From positions 1,116,001-1,180,000 of the forward strand of contig NZ_SGXJ01000002.1 of the NCBI RefSeq assembly GCF_004216905.1: DNA of 64,000 bases. Reading direction: 5' to 3'. Below, piece after piece: positions 16,732 through 24,600 of the stretch. Each line of letters opens with the position of its first letter. The stretch's first letter is position 1. The translations under genes were made by a program, and so were the position numbers. The notes beneath the pieces are model-generated. The model had not been told where the DNA came from. It ran no database searches and worked only from the letters and a program-made list of their open reading frames with translations. This DNA comes from Kribbella sp. VKM Ac-2569 (GTDB lineage Bacteria; Actinomycetota; Actinomycetes; Propionibacteriales; Kribbellaceae).

Positions 16732-17751
16732 GGTGCAGTTCACCAGGACGGGTTCGTTGACGAGGGTGATGTTGAAGGATTGTTGGACTTGGGTGCGGAC
16801 GTGGGTGGCCAGGGTCAGGAGTTCCTTGGCGGTGGCTTGGCCTCGGTTGGTGAGGGCCAGGGTGTGTTTGGTAGAGACGGCGGCGTTGCCGATGGTGAAG
16901 CCCTTGGAGACGCCGGCGTGTTCGATCAGCCAGGCGGCGCTGGTTTTGACTCGGCCGTCAGGTTGCGGCCACTGGGGAGCGCCGGCGGGGACTTCGGCGG
17001 GGGTGTCGAGGATGGGGTTGGTGAAGAAGGAGCCTGCGCTCCACGTGTCGTGGTCGGCGGGGTCGAGGACCATGCCTTTGCTGCGGCGCAGGCCGAGGAC
17101 GGCTTCCCGGACCTCGGTCATCGGCGCGCGCGAGCCCGCCTCGACGTCGAGCACCCGGGCAAGTTCGGCGTACCCGACCGGCGCCGACAGATCGCCCAGC
17201 GTCAGCTGGAAGGTGACCTCGAGTACGACGTACCGCGACGGGTCGGCCTTGAACCGCGAGTTGCGGTAACTGAACCCGCAGTCGCCCGCGAAGATCGTCT
17301 CGACCTTGCGGACGACGCGATCCCACACCCGCACGGACGCAACGGTCTCCGCGACCTCGTGACCGTACGCCCCGACGTTCTGCACCGGCGTCGACCCGGC
17401 GAGCCCGGGGATGCCGGACATCGACTCGAGCCCGCTCCACTCCTCCGCGATCGCGCGCTGCACGACGCCGTCCCAGTCCTCCCCGGCCGCGATGTGCACC
17501 ATCGCCCCGGAGCACATGTCCGCGTCGACGCGGATGCCGGAGGTCGCGATCTTCACCACGGTCCCGCGGAACCCGTCGTCCCCGATCACCACGTTGCTAC
17601 CGCCCGAGAGCAGCAGCACCGGCTCCCCGGCTGCGTCGGCGTCCCGGACCGCGGTGATCAGGTCTTCCTCGGTGCTGACCTCGACGAACTTGTCGGCCAA
17701 CCCACCGATTCGCAGCGTGGTGTAGTCGGCCAGCGACACGTGCGTACTCAC
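16726..17751 (-). CDS. murB: UDP-N-acetylmuramate dehydrogenase
   Basis: This 341-residue cytoplasmic flavoenzyme reduces UDP-GlcNAc-enolpyruvate to UDP-MurNAc, the second committed step of peptidoglycan synthesis. FAD-binding motifs LLSGGSNVVIGDDGF (near residue 47) and GIPGLAGSTPVQNVGAYG (near 118) are clear, as are CGFSYRNSRFK with the substrate tyrosine/arginine region, the catalytic serine context AGSFFTNPIL (near 240) and the C-terminal SAAWLIEHAGV. It is the type I form by length. The GTG start overlaps the stop of the hadB-like gene (GTGA). The last codons run into a 96-bp repeat element that provides the TAA stop, so the C-terminus may have been shaped by that insertion. Confidence 0.97.
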   Translation of the reverse strand: MSTHVSLADYTTLRIGGLADKFVEVSTEEDLITAVRDADAAGEPVLLLSGGSNVVIGDDGFRGTVVKIATSGIRVDADMCSGAMVHIAAGEDWDGVVQRAIAEEWSGLESMSGIPGLAGSTPVQNVGAYGHEVAETVASVRVWDRVVRKVETIFAGDCGFSYRNSRFKADPSRYVVLEVTFQLTLGDLSAPVGYAELARVLDVEAGSRAPMTEVREAVLGLRRSKGMVLDPADHDTWSAGSFFTNPILDTPAEVPAGAPQWPQPDGRVKTSAAWLIEHAGVSKGFTIGNAAVSTKHTLALTNRGQATAKELLTLATHVRTQVQQSFNITLVNEPVLVNCTL

Positions 17752-18149
17752 CGGACCCGCACGACCGCCCTGGCCCGGCCGAGCACCTTCTCCTCGCCGG
17801 CGACCGCCGTGATGTCGATCTCGGCGAGCCCGTCCGCGACCTTGTCGACGCGCGCGGAAAACGTCACACCCGCGCCCTTGTCGTCGTCCGGTACGACGAC
17901 CGGCTTGGTGAACCGTACGCCGTACTCCACCAGGTCGGCCGGATCGTCGATCCAGTCCGTGACGACGCGCACCGCGGACGCCATCGTGAGCATCCCGTGC
18001 GCGATCACGCCGGGCAGGCCGAGTGCCGCGGCCATCCGGTCGTTCCAGTGGATCGGGTTGAAGTCCCCGCTCGCCCCGGCGTACCGGACCAGGTCCTCGC
18101 GCCGCAGCGTGACGGTCAGCGCCGGCAGCTCGGTCCCTACCTCGATCAT
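17748..18149 (-). CDS. hadB: MaoC family dehydratase (HadB-like)
   Basis: This 133-residue hot-dog fold protein has the hydratase-2 motif YAGASGDFNPIHWND (near residue 22), containing the catalytic Asp and His, followed by GLPGVIAHGMLTMA. It is the catalytic half of an (R)-3-hydroxyacyl-ACP dehydratase; the other half is the hadA-like protein encoded just upstream with a 4-base overlap. In mycobacteria HadAB dehydrates beta-hydroxyacyl-ACP in FAS-II. In this organism the acyl substrate is not known. The order rpmG-hadA-hadB-murB is conserved in actinobacteria. Confidence 0.9.
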   Translation of the reverse strand: MIEVGTELPALTVTLRREDLVRYAGASGDFNPIHWNDRMAAALGLPGVIAHGMLTMASAVRVVTDWIDDPADLVEYGVRFTKPVVVPDDDKGAGVTFSARVDKVADGLAEIDITAVAGEEKVLGRARAVVRVR

Positions 18150-18568
18150 GCGTCCGCCCGGTTGTGCGAGAGGGTCGACGTCGCCGTGGCGATCGGCTCG
18201 CCGTCGACTGTGGTCAGGGTGGTCTCGTACATGATCACCTCGACGGGCCCGGCCTTGCGCACGGTGGTGATGGTGGCGGTCGCGGCGATGTTGTCACCGG
18301 CCTTGATCGGACGGGTGTAGTTGAACTTCTGCGCGCCGTGCACGATCCGGTCCAGCCGCAGGCCGAGCTCCTCGTCGTTCAGCAGCTCCTCGAGCGCGCG
18401 GCTGCCGACCATGAACGCGAACGTCGGCGGCGCGATCGCGTCGTCGCCCCGGTACGCCGGGTTTCGGTCACCGATCGCGTCGGCGAACTCCCGGATCTTC
18501 TCCCGGCCGACCTGGTAGGACTCGGCGGCCGCGTAACTCCGGCCGACCATCGTGGCGTCGATCGTCAT
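18146..18568 (-). CDS. hadA: FAS1-like/MaoC dehydratase (HadA-like)
   Basis: This 140-residue hot-dog protein lacks the full catalytic motif and matches the HadA-type partner subunit (SYAAAESYQVGREKIREFADAIGDRNPAYRG, then IAPPTFAFMVG and VHGAQKFNYTRPIKAGD). It forms a dimer with the HadB-like product, to which it is coupled by an ATGA overlap. ATG 18568 is chosen because MTIDATMVGRSY matches the family start; a TAGGGT -10-like box ends 8 bases upstream, so a leaderless start is possible. It is divergent from the FhuF-like gene. Confidence 0.88.
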   Translation of the reverse strand: MTIDATMVGRSYAAAESYQVGREKIREFADAIGDRNPAYRGDDAIAPPTFAFMVGSRALEELLNDEELGLRLDRIVHGAQKFNYTRPIKAGDNIAATATITTVRKAGPVEVIMYETTLTTVDGEPIATATSTLSHNRADA

Positions 18569-18639
18569 ATCCGCTAACCCTACTGGCAGACTATGGTCCG
18601 GGTTTCCGCCGCCCACGATTGTGACGGAGAAGGTTGAAC

Positions 18640-19386
18640 GTGACGACAGTGGCGGCGCTGGCGAGGTACGCGCCTCGGTACCGGCTGGAGATCGGCGAGC
18701 CGGAGGGCTCCGCGTGGCTGCGGGTGGACCGGATCCTGGAGCCCGGCAGCCCCGAACTCACCGAGCTGCTCAAGCGGGACGACGAGGCCAGTTGCCACCG
18801 TACGGCGCACGCGAACGCGCTCAGCATGATGTCGTTCTACGCCGGCCGCGCGCCCGCGACCGCGCTCCTGCTCTGGGCGCTGGAGGGCCGCGTCCTCGAC
18901 ATCCGCCCGCAGAACCTGTGGGTCCGGCCGCACGACGGGCACGGCATCGCGGCAGTCGCCGTACGCTCCGCCCGCTTCCTGCCCGGTGGGATGGACACGC
19001 TGTACGACGTGGTGCTGCGCCAGCATCTGCTGCCACTTGCCGAGGAGCTGCACCGGCGGACGCGGGCCGGGTTGCGGCAGGTGTACGGCGGTGTTGCGGC
19101 GGGCGTCGCGATGGGATTCTGTGCCGCAACGCGCGAGGACGTCACGGTGGAGCCGACGTACCTGCTCGAGCGGTGGCGGACGTTCATGGCGAAGGCACCT
19201 GGCGGGCTGGCGCGGCTCGGCGAGGTGGAGGTAGCGGCCGGGAAGCTCGTCTACCTGCGGAACACGTGCTGTCTGTATTACACGAGCGACGTCGGCAACG
19301 GCACGCTCTGCGGCTCCTGCTGCCTCACTCCGCGTGACGAGCGTCTCACGGCGTACGAGGGCGGCTGCCCGATTCTGACCGTCTGA
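18640..19386 (+). CDS. FhuF-like (2Fe-2S) ferric-siderophore reductase family protein
   Basis: This 248-residue protein has a C-terminal FhuF-type iron-sulfur motif, two adjacent cysteines followed by ten residues and C-x2-C (NTCCLYYTSD...LCGSCCL, near residues 207-225). In this family the cluster reduces ferric iron in siderophores after import. No siderophore transporter or biosynthesis gene is nearby, so the partner is unknown. GTG 18640 is chosen because GGAGAAGG lies 6 bases before it; TTG 18634 would overlap that site. It interrupts the conserved rpmG-hadA neighbourhood on the opposite strand. A shared terminator hairpin follows its stop. Confidence 0.82.
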   Translation: MTTVAALARYAPRYRLEIGEPEGSAWLRVDRILEPGSPELTELLKRDDEASCHRTAHANALSMMSFYAGRAPATALLLWALEGRVLDIRPQNLWVRPHDGHGIAAVAVRSARFLPGGMDTLYDVVLRQHLLPLAEELHRRTRAGLRQVYGGVAAGVAMGFCAATREDVTVEPTYLLERWRTFMAKAPGGLARLGEVEVAAGKLVYLRNTCCLYYTSDVGNGTLCGSCCLTPRDERLTAYEGGCPILTV

Positions 19387-19396
19387 GGGAACAGCG

Positions 19397-19428
19397 AAGG
19401 GCCGCTTCGGTAGTCCGAAGCGGCCCTT
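19397..19428. terminator. Bidirectional terminator hairpin
   Basis: A perfect 14-bp stem (AAGGGCCGCTTCGG at 19397-19410 with its complement at 19415-19428) and a TAGT loop lie between the convergent FhuF-like gene and rpmG. There is only a weak T run, as is common in high-GC actinobacteria, and the symmetry would serve both directions. Confidence 0.75.
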
Positions 19429-19443
19429 GCGAAAGACCTGAGG

Positions 19444-19611
19444 TCAGCGCGTCTCGCGGTGGTCCGTGTGGTCGTTGCACCGGTGGCAGTACTTCTTCAG
19501 CTCAAGACGATCCGGGTCGTTACGCCGGTTCTTCTTGGTGATGTAGTTCCGCTCCTTGCAGACCGTGCACGCCAGGGTGATCTTCGGGCGAATGTCGGTT
19601 GACTTGGCCAC
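19444..19611 (-). CDS. rpmG: 50S ribosomal protein L33, zinc-binding form
   Basis: The 55-residue product starts [20 protein letters not shown] and keeps both CxxC pairs (CTVC near residue 15 and CHRC near 42), so it is the C+ zinc-ribbon form of L33 in the large subunit near the E site. The GTG start at 19611 has GAGG 6 bases upstream. It lies just after tRNA-Thr and tRNA-Met on the same strand, as in most actinobacteria, and may be cotranscribed with them. Confidence 0.96.
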   Translation of the reverse strand: MAKSTDIRPKITLACTVCKERNYITKKNRRNDPDRLELKKYCHRCNDHTDHRETR

Positions 19612-19678
19612 TGCTGCCTCTTCTGTTCAGGAGTGCGCAACTGAGGTGATCGCACTCTCGAGATACTGCCTTGCCAGG

Positions 19679-19752
19679 TAGCGGGGGCGGGAGTCGAACC
19701 CGCGACACCACGATTATGAGCCGTGTGCTCTAACCACCTGAGCTACCCCGCC
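19679..19752 (-). tRNA. tRNA-Met (CAT), elongator
   Basis: The reverse complement gives a 74-nt cloverleaf starting GGCGGGGTAGCTCAG with anticodon loop CTCATAA. The anticodon is CAT, and the first acceptor pair is a standard pair type for elongators, so elongator Met is preferred over initiator. CCA is not encoded. Confidence 0.93.
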
Positions 19753-19766
19753 GGGTGAGAGTTCGT

Positions 19767-19788
19767 CATCCCACCCGGAGGTGGGATG
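19767..19788 (-). other. Hairpin between the two tRNA genes
   Basis: CATCCCACC (19767-19775) and GGTGGGATG (19780-19788) form a 9-bp stem with a CGGA loop in the spacer between tRNA-Thr and tRNA-Met. It may guide processing of a joint transcript; it lacks a T run. Confidence 0.45.
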
Positions 19789-19798
19789 CCGTTCTCAG

Positions 19799-19871
19799 AG
19801 CCCCTTTACGGAATCGAACCGTAGACCTTCTCCTTACCATGGAGACGCTCTGCCGACTGAGCTAAAGGGGC
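19799..19871 (-). tRNA. tRNA-Thr (GGT)
   Basis: The reverse complement folds as a 73-nt cloverleaf with acceptor GCCCCTT paired to AAGGGGC and anticodon loop ATGGTAA, giving anticodon GGT. CCA is not encoded. It is the first gene of the tRNA-Thr, tRNA-Met, rpmG run. Confidence 0.95.
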
Positions 19872-19958
19872 GGGCCGAGGAGAGAGATTACACGGTCCGC
19901 CGCCCCGATGTGAAATCGAGCCGACCGCACCTTGCAGGCCCCTCAGTCCGTCCCGGAA

Positions 19959-19964
19959 ATCATA
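19959..19964 (-). promoter_or_regulatory. Candidate -10 box for tRNA-Thr/tRNA-Met/rpmG
   Basis: On the minus strand this reads TATGAT, five of six matches to the consensus, about 87 bases before the tRNA-Thr 5' end. The -35 is not clear. Confidence 0.4.
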
Positions 19965-19994
19965 CCGGGTCCGGCGGAGTGCTCTTGACCATTT

Positions 19995-20936
19995 TCAGTC
20001 CAGTACGGCGTCGTCCTCGGAGAAGTCGTCAGAAGCGTCCGTCGGCGGATGCGCGAGATGCCACCGGACCGACGCGCGGAGCGTCTCGGCCGGATCCACT
20101 GGTGCCCAGCCGAGCACCGTGCGCGCCTTCCACGGGTCCATCAGCAGGTGCTGGTCGATCGCCCCCGTGAGCGACAGGTCCGACGGCAGCAGGTCGTCCC
20201 GCACCCGCACCAGCTCCGCGTCCTCGACCCCCGCCGCCGCCAGGATCTGTTCGGCGAACAGCCGGTACGGCGCGGTCGACGGCTCCACCACGTTGAAAGC
20301 ACCGGGGAAGTCGCCACCCAGCGCCAAGGACACTGCGGCCGCGACGTCGCCGACGTACACCCGGCTGAAGAGGAACTGCCCGGAACCGACCGGGATCCGG
20401 CGCCGCCCGGACCGGACTCGCCGCAGGACGAACTCGAAGCGCCGCTGATAGTCGTGCTCGCCGTACACCGCCCCGAGCCGCAGCACGGTCGCCCCCCGCG
20501 GGAGGTACCGCTCCTCCACCTCCAGGTTCTCGTACTTCGGCCCGTCGACGAAGCGGCGGTCCCGCAGCGGTGATTCCTCGGTCAGCGGCAGCGCGTCCGT
20601 CGTACGGTCCGAGTGCAGCCCGTCGTAGGCGCGGTAGACGTCGCCGCTGGAGATGGCGACGAGCTTCACGGACGGTCCGACCGCGCCGAGGGCCGCGTCG
20701 GCGGCCGCCGCGTTCATGCCCGAGATGTCGACGAGTGCCTCGGGATCGAACGGTTTCAGCGCGGCAGCCAACGCCGTCCCGTCGTGACGGTTGACGTGCG
20801 CGTGCTCGACGGGCACCAGATCGTCGGGCTCATGGTCGCCGCGGTGCACCACCAGCAGCGTGTGCTGCTCCGCAGCCAGCCGCTCGACGACGGCCCGTCC
20901 GATGAACTGGGTTCCACCCAAGATCGCGATCCGCAT
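19995..20936 (-). CDS. NAD-dependent epimerase/dehydratase family protein
   Basis: This 313-residue protein is an extended short-chain dehydrogenase with an N-terminal nucleotide-binding motif MRIAILGGTQFIGRAVV. ISSGDVYRAYDG holds the usual active-site serine region, but the expected YxxxK appears as YENLE, without the lysine, so it may be an atypical reductase or a non-catalytic member. Later blocks VLRLGAVYGEHD and AFNVVEPS are normal for the family. The C-terminus is acidic. It is separated from the tRNA genes by 123 bases and is divergent from the DUF899 gene. The substrate is unknown. Confidence 0.83.
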   Translation of the reverse strand: MRIAILGGTQFIGRAVVERLAAEQHTLLVVHRGDHEPDDLVPVEHAHVNRHDGTALAAALKPFDPEALVDISGMNAAAADAALGAVGPSVKLVAISSGDVYRAYDGLHSDRTTDALPLTEESPLRDRRFVDGPKYENLEVEERYLPRGATVLRLGAVYGEHDYQRRFEFVLRRVRSGRRRIPVGSGQFLFSRVYVGDVAAAVSLALGGDFPGAFNVVEPSTAPYRLFAEQILAAAGVEDAELVRVRDDLLPSDLSLTGAIDQHLLMDPWKARTVLGWAPVDPAETLRASVRWHLAHPPTDASDDFSEDDAVLD

Positions 20937-21057
20937 GGAGACAGTCCTACCGCTCCGGGTGCCCGGGTCCTAGATTCGTCTGCGATCGGCAGACAGCGGA
21001 TGTCGAGAACCGCCGGACGGCTCCGTCCTACTGGCAGGACCTACGAGAGGAGCAGGG

Positions 21058-21690
21058 ATGTCCGAGACAGCAATGCCGCCGGTGGTGCCGGCCGAGGAAT
21101 GGGCTGCGGCCCGCGCCGAACTGCTGGTCGCCGAGAAGGAGGCCACGCGCACCCTGGACCGGATCGCGGCCCAGCGGCGGCGGCTGCCGATGGTGCGGTT
21201 CGGCGAGTACACCTTCACGTCGGCGGACGGGCCGGTCACGCTGCTGGAGTTGTTCGGTGAGCACCGCCAGCTCGCGCTGTACCAGTTCATGAACGTCGGA
21301 CCGGACGCGTTCTGCGGCGGCTGCACGTATTTCACGAAGAACGTCGCCAACCTCCCAGGCCTGGCCGGCAACGACGTGGCCTGGGCGACCGTTTCCGACA
21401 TGCCGATCGAGCAGATGGCCGGGTACTGGAAGGAGATGGGCTGGGAGCACATCCCGTTCGCCTCCTCGGCGAGTACGACGTTTTCCGCCGACTGCGGTGT
21501 CGGCGGCGGCTTCCTGCTGAGCATGTTCCTGCGCGACGGCGACAACGTTTTCCGCACCTACACGACCGGCCAGCGCGGCGTCGACCGGCTGTTGTTCAGC
21601 ACCAACGTCTCCGACCTCGCCGCGTACGGCCGCCAGGAGGACTGGGAGGACTCCCCGGCAGGCTGGCCGCAGGCGCCGACGTATGGCTAG
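21058..21690 (+). CDS. DUF899 family thioredoxin-like protein
   Basis: This 210-residue cytoplasmic protein matches the DUF899 group of thioredoxin-fold proteins: a helical N-terminus (VPAEEWAAARAELLVAEKEATR), then MVRFGEYTFTSADGPVTLLELFGEHRQLALYQFM, and a CxxC in FCGGCTYF near residue 84. The function of the family is not established; a redox or dioxygenase-like role has been proposed. The ATG has a strong AGGAG site upstream. Its TAG stop overlaps the stop of the convergent LLM gene. Confidence 0.86.
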   Translation: MSETAMPPVVPAEEWAAARAELLVAEKEATRTLDRIAAQRRRLPMVRFGEYTFTSADGPVTLLELFGEHRQLALYQFMNVGPDAFCGGCTYFTKNVANLPGLAGNDVAWATVSDMPIEQMAGYWKEMGWEHIPFASSASTTFSADCGVGGGFLLSMFLRDGDNVFRTYTTGQRGVDRLLFSTNVSDLAAYGRQEDWEDSPAGWPQAPTYG

Positions 21691-22730
21691 GCCCAGACGC
21701 GGCTCGGGTACGACGCTCGCAGTGCCGGCATGACGTCTGTGACGAAGGTCTCGACGGACTCCCGGTTGTCCTCCTCCGGGAGCCCCGCGACCTCCAGCGA
21801 GATGCCGGAAAGCTCGTGCCCGAACGCTTCCTGGTACCGGCCGAACTTGTCGATCACCTGTTCCGGCGACCCGACCAGCACCGATCCGCCGTCGAGGAAC
21901 TCCTCGAGCGTCCGGAACGGCAGCTGGTTGTGCCGGGCACCCGGTGAGTCCATGAACGCGTCGAAGATCGGCCGGTACCCATCGACCGCCTCCTGCGACG
22001 TCTTCTTCACGTACAGCCCGTTGAACCCAGCACCCACCACAGCTGCCGCCGGGTCCCGCCCGTACGCCTCCCAACGCTCCCGGTAGTGCCGGATCAGCCC
22101 GGCGTACTTCTCCAGCGGATGGAAGCCGTTCGCCGAGAACAAGGGATCACCCCAGCGCGCGGCCAGCTCGGTGGACTCCGTCGATGACGCCGACCCGTGC
22201 CACAGCGGGATGCCCTCCGGTCGGTACGGGCGCGGCTGCGTGGTCGCGTCGGTCAACGCCGGGCGATAACGCCCCGACCAGGAAACTCCGGTTTCCTGCA
22301 GCAGTCGACGGAGCAGCTCGTACTTCTCCCGGTTCCGGTCCCACTGCCCGTCCAGCTCGTACCCGAACAGCGCGTTCTGGTCCGGGTCGTTTCCCTTTCC
22401 GATGATGATGTCGAGCCGTCCACCCGACAGCTGGTCGAGCGTCGCGTAGTCCTCCGCGACTCGCACCGGGTCCAGCAGCGACAGCACCGTCACCGTGGTC
22501 AGCAGCCGGATCCGCGACGTCACCGCCGCGATGTAGGACAGTACGACCGGCGGCGACGACGAGATGAACCGTTGCGCGTGCCGCTCCCCCACGCCGTACG
22601 CGTCGAAGCCCAGCTCCTCCGCCCACTGCGCCTGCTGTACGACGCGCCGGAACCGCTCGGACGGCGTGAGCTGCACGCCGCTGATCGGGTCCGGCGAGTT
22701 GTCGATCAATGTGTAGGTACAGAACCTCAT
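21687..22730 (-). CDS. LLM class flavin-dependent oxidoreductase (operon end)
   Basis: This 347-residue protein is a luciferase-like monooxygenase using reduced FMN. The barrel motifs are visible: AEELGFDAYGVGERHAQRF, IRLLTTVTVLSLLDPVRVAEDYATLDQLSGGRL with the flavin phosphate region, and a C-terminal VGSPEQVIDKFGRYQ. It is the last gene of the sulfur operon, its ATG overlapping the stop of the DUF1684 gene. Reduced flavin would come from the SsuE-type reductase encoded upstream. The sulfur compound oxidised cannot be named. Confidence 0.9.
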   Translation of the reverse strand: MRFCTYTLIDNSPDPISGVQLTPSERFRRVVQQAQWAEELGFDAYGVGERHAQRFISSSPPVVLSYIAAVTSRIRLLTTVTVLSLLDPVRVAEDYATLDQLSGGRLDIIIGKGNDPDQNALFGYELDGQWDRNREKYELLRRLLQETGVSWSGRYRPALTDATTQPRPYRPEGIPLWHGSASSTESTELAARWGDPLFSANGFHPLEKYAGLIRHYRERWEAYGRDPAAAVVGAGFNGLYVKKTSQEAVDGYRPIFDAFMDSPGARHNQLPFRTLEEFLDGGSVLVGSPEQVIDKFGRYQEAFGHELSGISLEVAGLPEEDNRESVETFVTDVMPALRASYPSRVWA

Positions 22731-23503
22731 CGCACCTTCTTCTCGCCCGCGGTCACCGGCAGACCGAGGCGGTTACCGGGCACCGGCGCCGGGCAGGTCC
22801 CGTACGCCGTGAACGCGAACGGCAGGTTGATGGTCCGGTTGAAGTCGATCCGCACCGACCCGTCCCGCTCCACCGGCCCGGTCGTCACCGTCCGCCAGGG
22901 CGCCGTTTCCTCACCGTTCGTCTTGTCGTGGAACGAGAGGTTGAGCCGGCTGTCACTCGCCGCGGTCGCGACCAGCTCGTACGCCGTACTGCCCAACGCG
23001 ACGTGCACCGTGCCGACCGCGGTGATGTGCTGACGCAGGTCGTCGCGCGCCGTGGACACCTCCACCCGCTGCGCCTTCGAGTACGGACTGAAATACCCGG
23101 TGACCGTCCAGGCGTCGTCGATCGGGTACGTCGGTACGCCCTGGAAGCCCTGCCGCGTCGCCGCGCCCGGGTCCCGCTGCCGGACGGCGTACCGGCCGCC
23201 GCGGAGAACGAGTTCCGCCAACCGGTTTCCGTGCAGCAGCCAGCTGATCGAGCCGGCTTCCGGAACGCTGGCGGAAACCGTTCCGTGTACTGGTTCTCCG
23301 CCCGCCGTCAGTTCCCCGGAGGCCGTGACGTGGGCCTGTTCGTCCGCCCACCACTTGCCGGCCAGACCGTCGATCGCGGTCGGTGTGGCCGACAGCCAGT
23401 TGAAGGCGACGACGGACAGCCAGCCGTAGTCGGTGTCCAGGTCGCGCTCCCGCGCCGCGTGCCAGGTCTGCCAGTCCTGCTCAAGATCGGAAACGACCGT
23501 CAT
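22727..23503 (-). CDS. DUF1684 domain-containing protein
   Basis: This 258-residue protein matches DUF1684: WQTWHAARERDL near the N-terminus, DYGWLSVVAFNWL, an aspartate-rich core and the conserved C-terminal NLPFAFTAYGTCPAPVPGNRLGLPVTAGEK, with a cysteine near the end. The family is widespread and has no proven reaction. ATG 23503 overlaps the stop of the LLM monooxygenase upstream and its stop overlaps the next LLM start, so it belongs to the operon. Its place among flavin monooxygenases suggests a role in binding or processing organosulfur intermediates; that is inference. Confidence 0.88.
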   Translation of the reverse strand: MTVVSDLEQDWQTWHAARERDLDTDYGWLSVVAFNWLSATPTAIDGLAGKWWADEQAHVTASGELTAGGEPVHGTVSASVPEAGSISWLLHGNRLAELVLRGGRYAVRQRDPGAATRQGFQGVPTYPIDDAWTVTGYFSPYSKAQRVEVSTARDDLRQHITAVGTVHVALGSTAYELVATAASDSRLNLSFHDKTNGEETAPWRTVTTGPVERDGSVRIDFNRTINLPFAFTAYGTCPAPVPGNRLGLPVTAGEKKVR

Positions 23504-24600
23504 GACGCTTTCCTTTGTTCGCGGTGGGCTACCTCGGAGCGGACCAGCGGGATCACGTACCGGCCGAAGTCGATCGCGTCGTCGTAGATGTCGTAGCCGC
23601 GGGCGGAGAAGATCCGGATCCCGAGGTCGTAGTAGTCGAGCAACGCGGCGGCAACGGTTTCCGGCGTTCCGACCAGTGCCGTGGAGTTTCCGCCGCCACC
23701 GGTCACGCCGGTCGGCGCCGTCCAGAGTGCGCGATCGTGGCGCTCGCCGGCCGCGACCGCCTTCAGCAACCGCTGCGATCCGGCGTTTTCCGGCGTCTTC
23801 GACCGCAGCCGGGTGCTCGCCGGAACGCCGCCGGCCTGCACATCCTTGATCCGGCCGAGAACGCGTTCCGCCTTCTCCCACGCGAGTTCTTCGGTCGGCG
23901 CCAGGATCGGCCGGAACGCGATCTGGATCGTCGGCCGGTCCGTCCGTCCCGCGCGCGCCGCCGCGGCGTCGATGGTCGCGAGCTGATCCCGGGTCCCGGC
24001 AAGCGGCTCACCCCAGAGCGCGAAGATGTCCGCCTCGGCCGCACCTACCGCGTACGCCGCCGCGGACGAGCCACCAAATGAGATCCGGGGCCGCGGCTGC
24101 TGGATCGGCTTGATGTCGGCGAGGAACTGCTCGAACCGGTAGTGCTTTCCGTCGAAGTCGAACCGGGTGTCCGAGGTCCACGCCTGCTTGAGGATCTGGA
24201 TGAACTCGGCGGTCCGCCCGTACCGGTCGTCCTTCGCCAGGAAGTCACCCTCCGCGGCCTGGTCCGCGGTCGACCCGCCGGTGATCACGTGCACCTCGAA
24301 CCGGCCGCCGCTGAGGTGGTCCAGGGTCGCAAACGTTTTCGCGGTCAGCGTCGGGTACGCGACGTTCGGCCGATGGGCAACGACGAGGTTGATCCGCTCG
24401 GTGCGGCCGGCGACGTACGCCGCGACCTGGGCCGGGTCGGGTGAGCCCGAGTGATAGGCGAACAGGATGCGGTCCCACCCGTTGTCCTCGTGGGCTCGCG
24501 CGAGTTTGCTGGTGTACTCCAGGTCCAGCGGGTCGCCGGTTCGCGGCGTCACCTCGCTGGCCGGGTTGGTTCCGGCAATGCCGAGGAACTCAACTGGCAT
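23500..24600 (-). CDS. LLM class flavin-dependent monooxygenase, SsuD-like
   Basis: This 366-residue protein resembles alkanesulfonate monooxygenase: it begins MPVEFLGIAGTNPAS, has NGWDRILFAYHSGSPDPAQVAAYVAG and LVVAHRPNVAYPTLTAKTFATLDHLSGGR, and ends GYDIYDDAIDFGRYVIPLVR, close to SsuD. It would cleave a C-S bond with FMNH2 and O2, releasing sulfite. The ATG overlaps the end of the FAD/NAD(P)-binding gene by 11 bases. A longer upstream frame exists but is sequence of that neighbour in another frame. Confidence 0.91.
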   Translation of the reverse strand: MPVEFLGIAGTNPASEVTPRTGDPLDLEYTSKLARAHEDNGWDRILFAYHSGSPDPAQVAAYVAGRTERINLVVAHRPNVAYPTLTAKTFATLDHLSGGRFEVHVITGGSTADQAAEGDFLAKDDRYGRTAEFIQILKQAWTSDTRFDFDGKHYRFEQFLADIKPIQQPRPRISFGGSSAAAYAVGAAEADIFALWGEPLAGTRDQLATIDAAAARAGRTDRPTIQIAFRPILAPTEELAWEKAERVLGRIKDVQAGGVPASTRLRSKTPENAGSQRLLKAVAAGERHDRALWTAPTGVTGGGGNSTALVGTPETVAAALLDYYDLGIRIFSARGYDIYDDAIDFGRYVIPLVRSEVAHREQRKAS

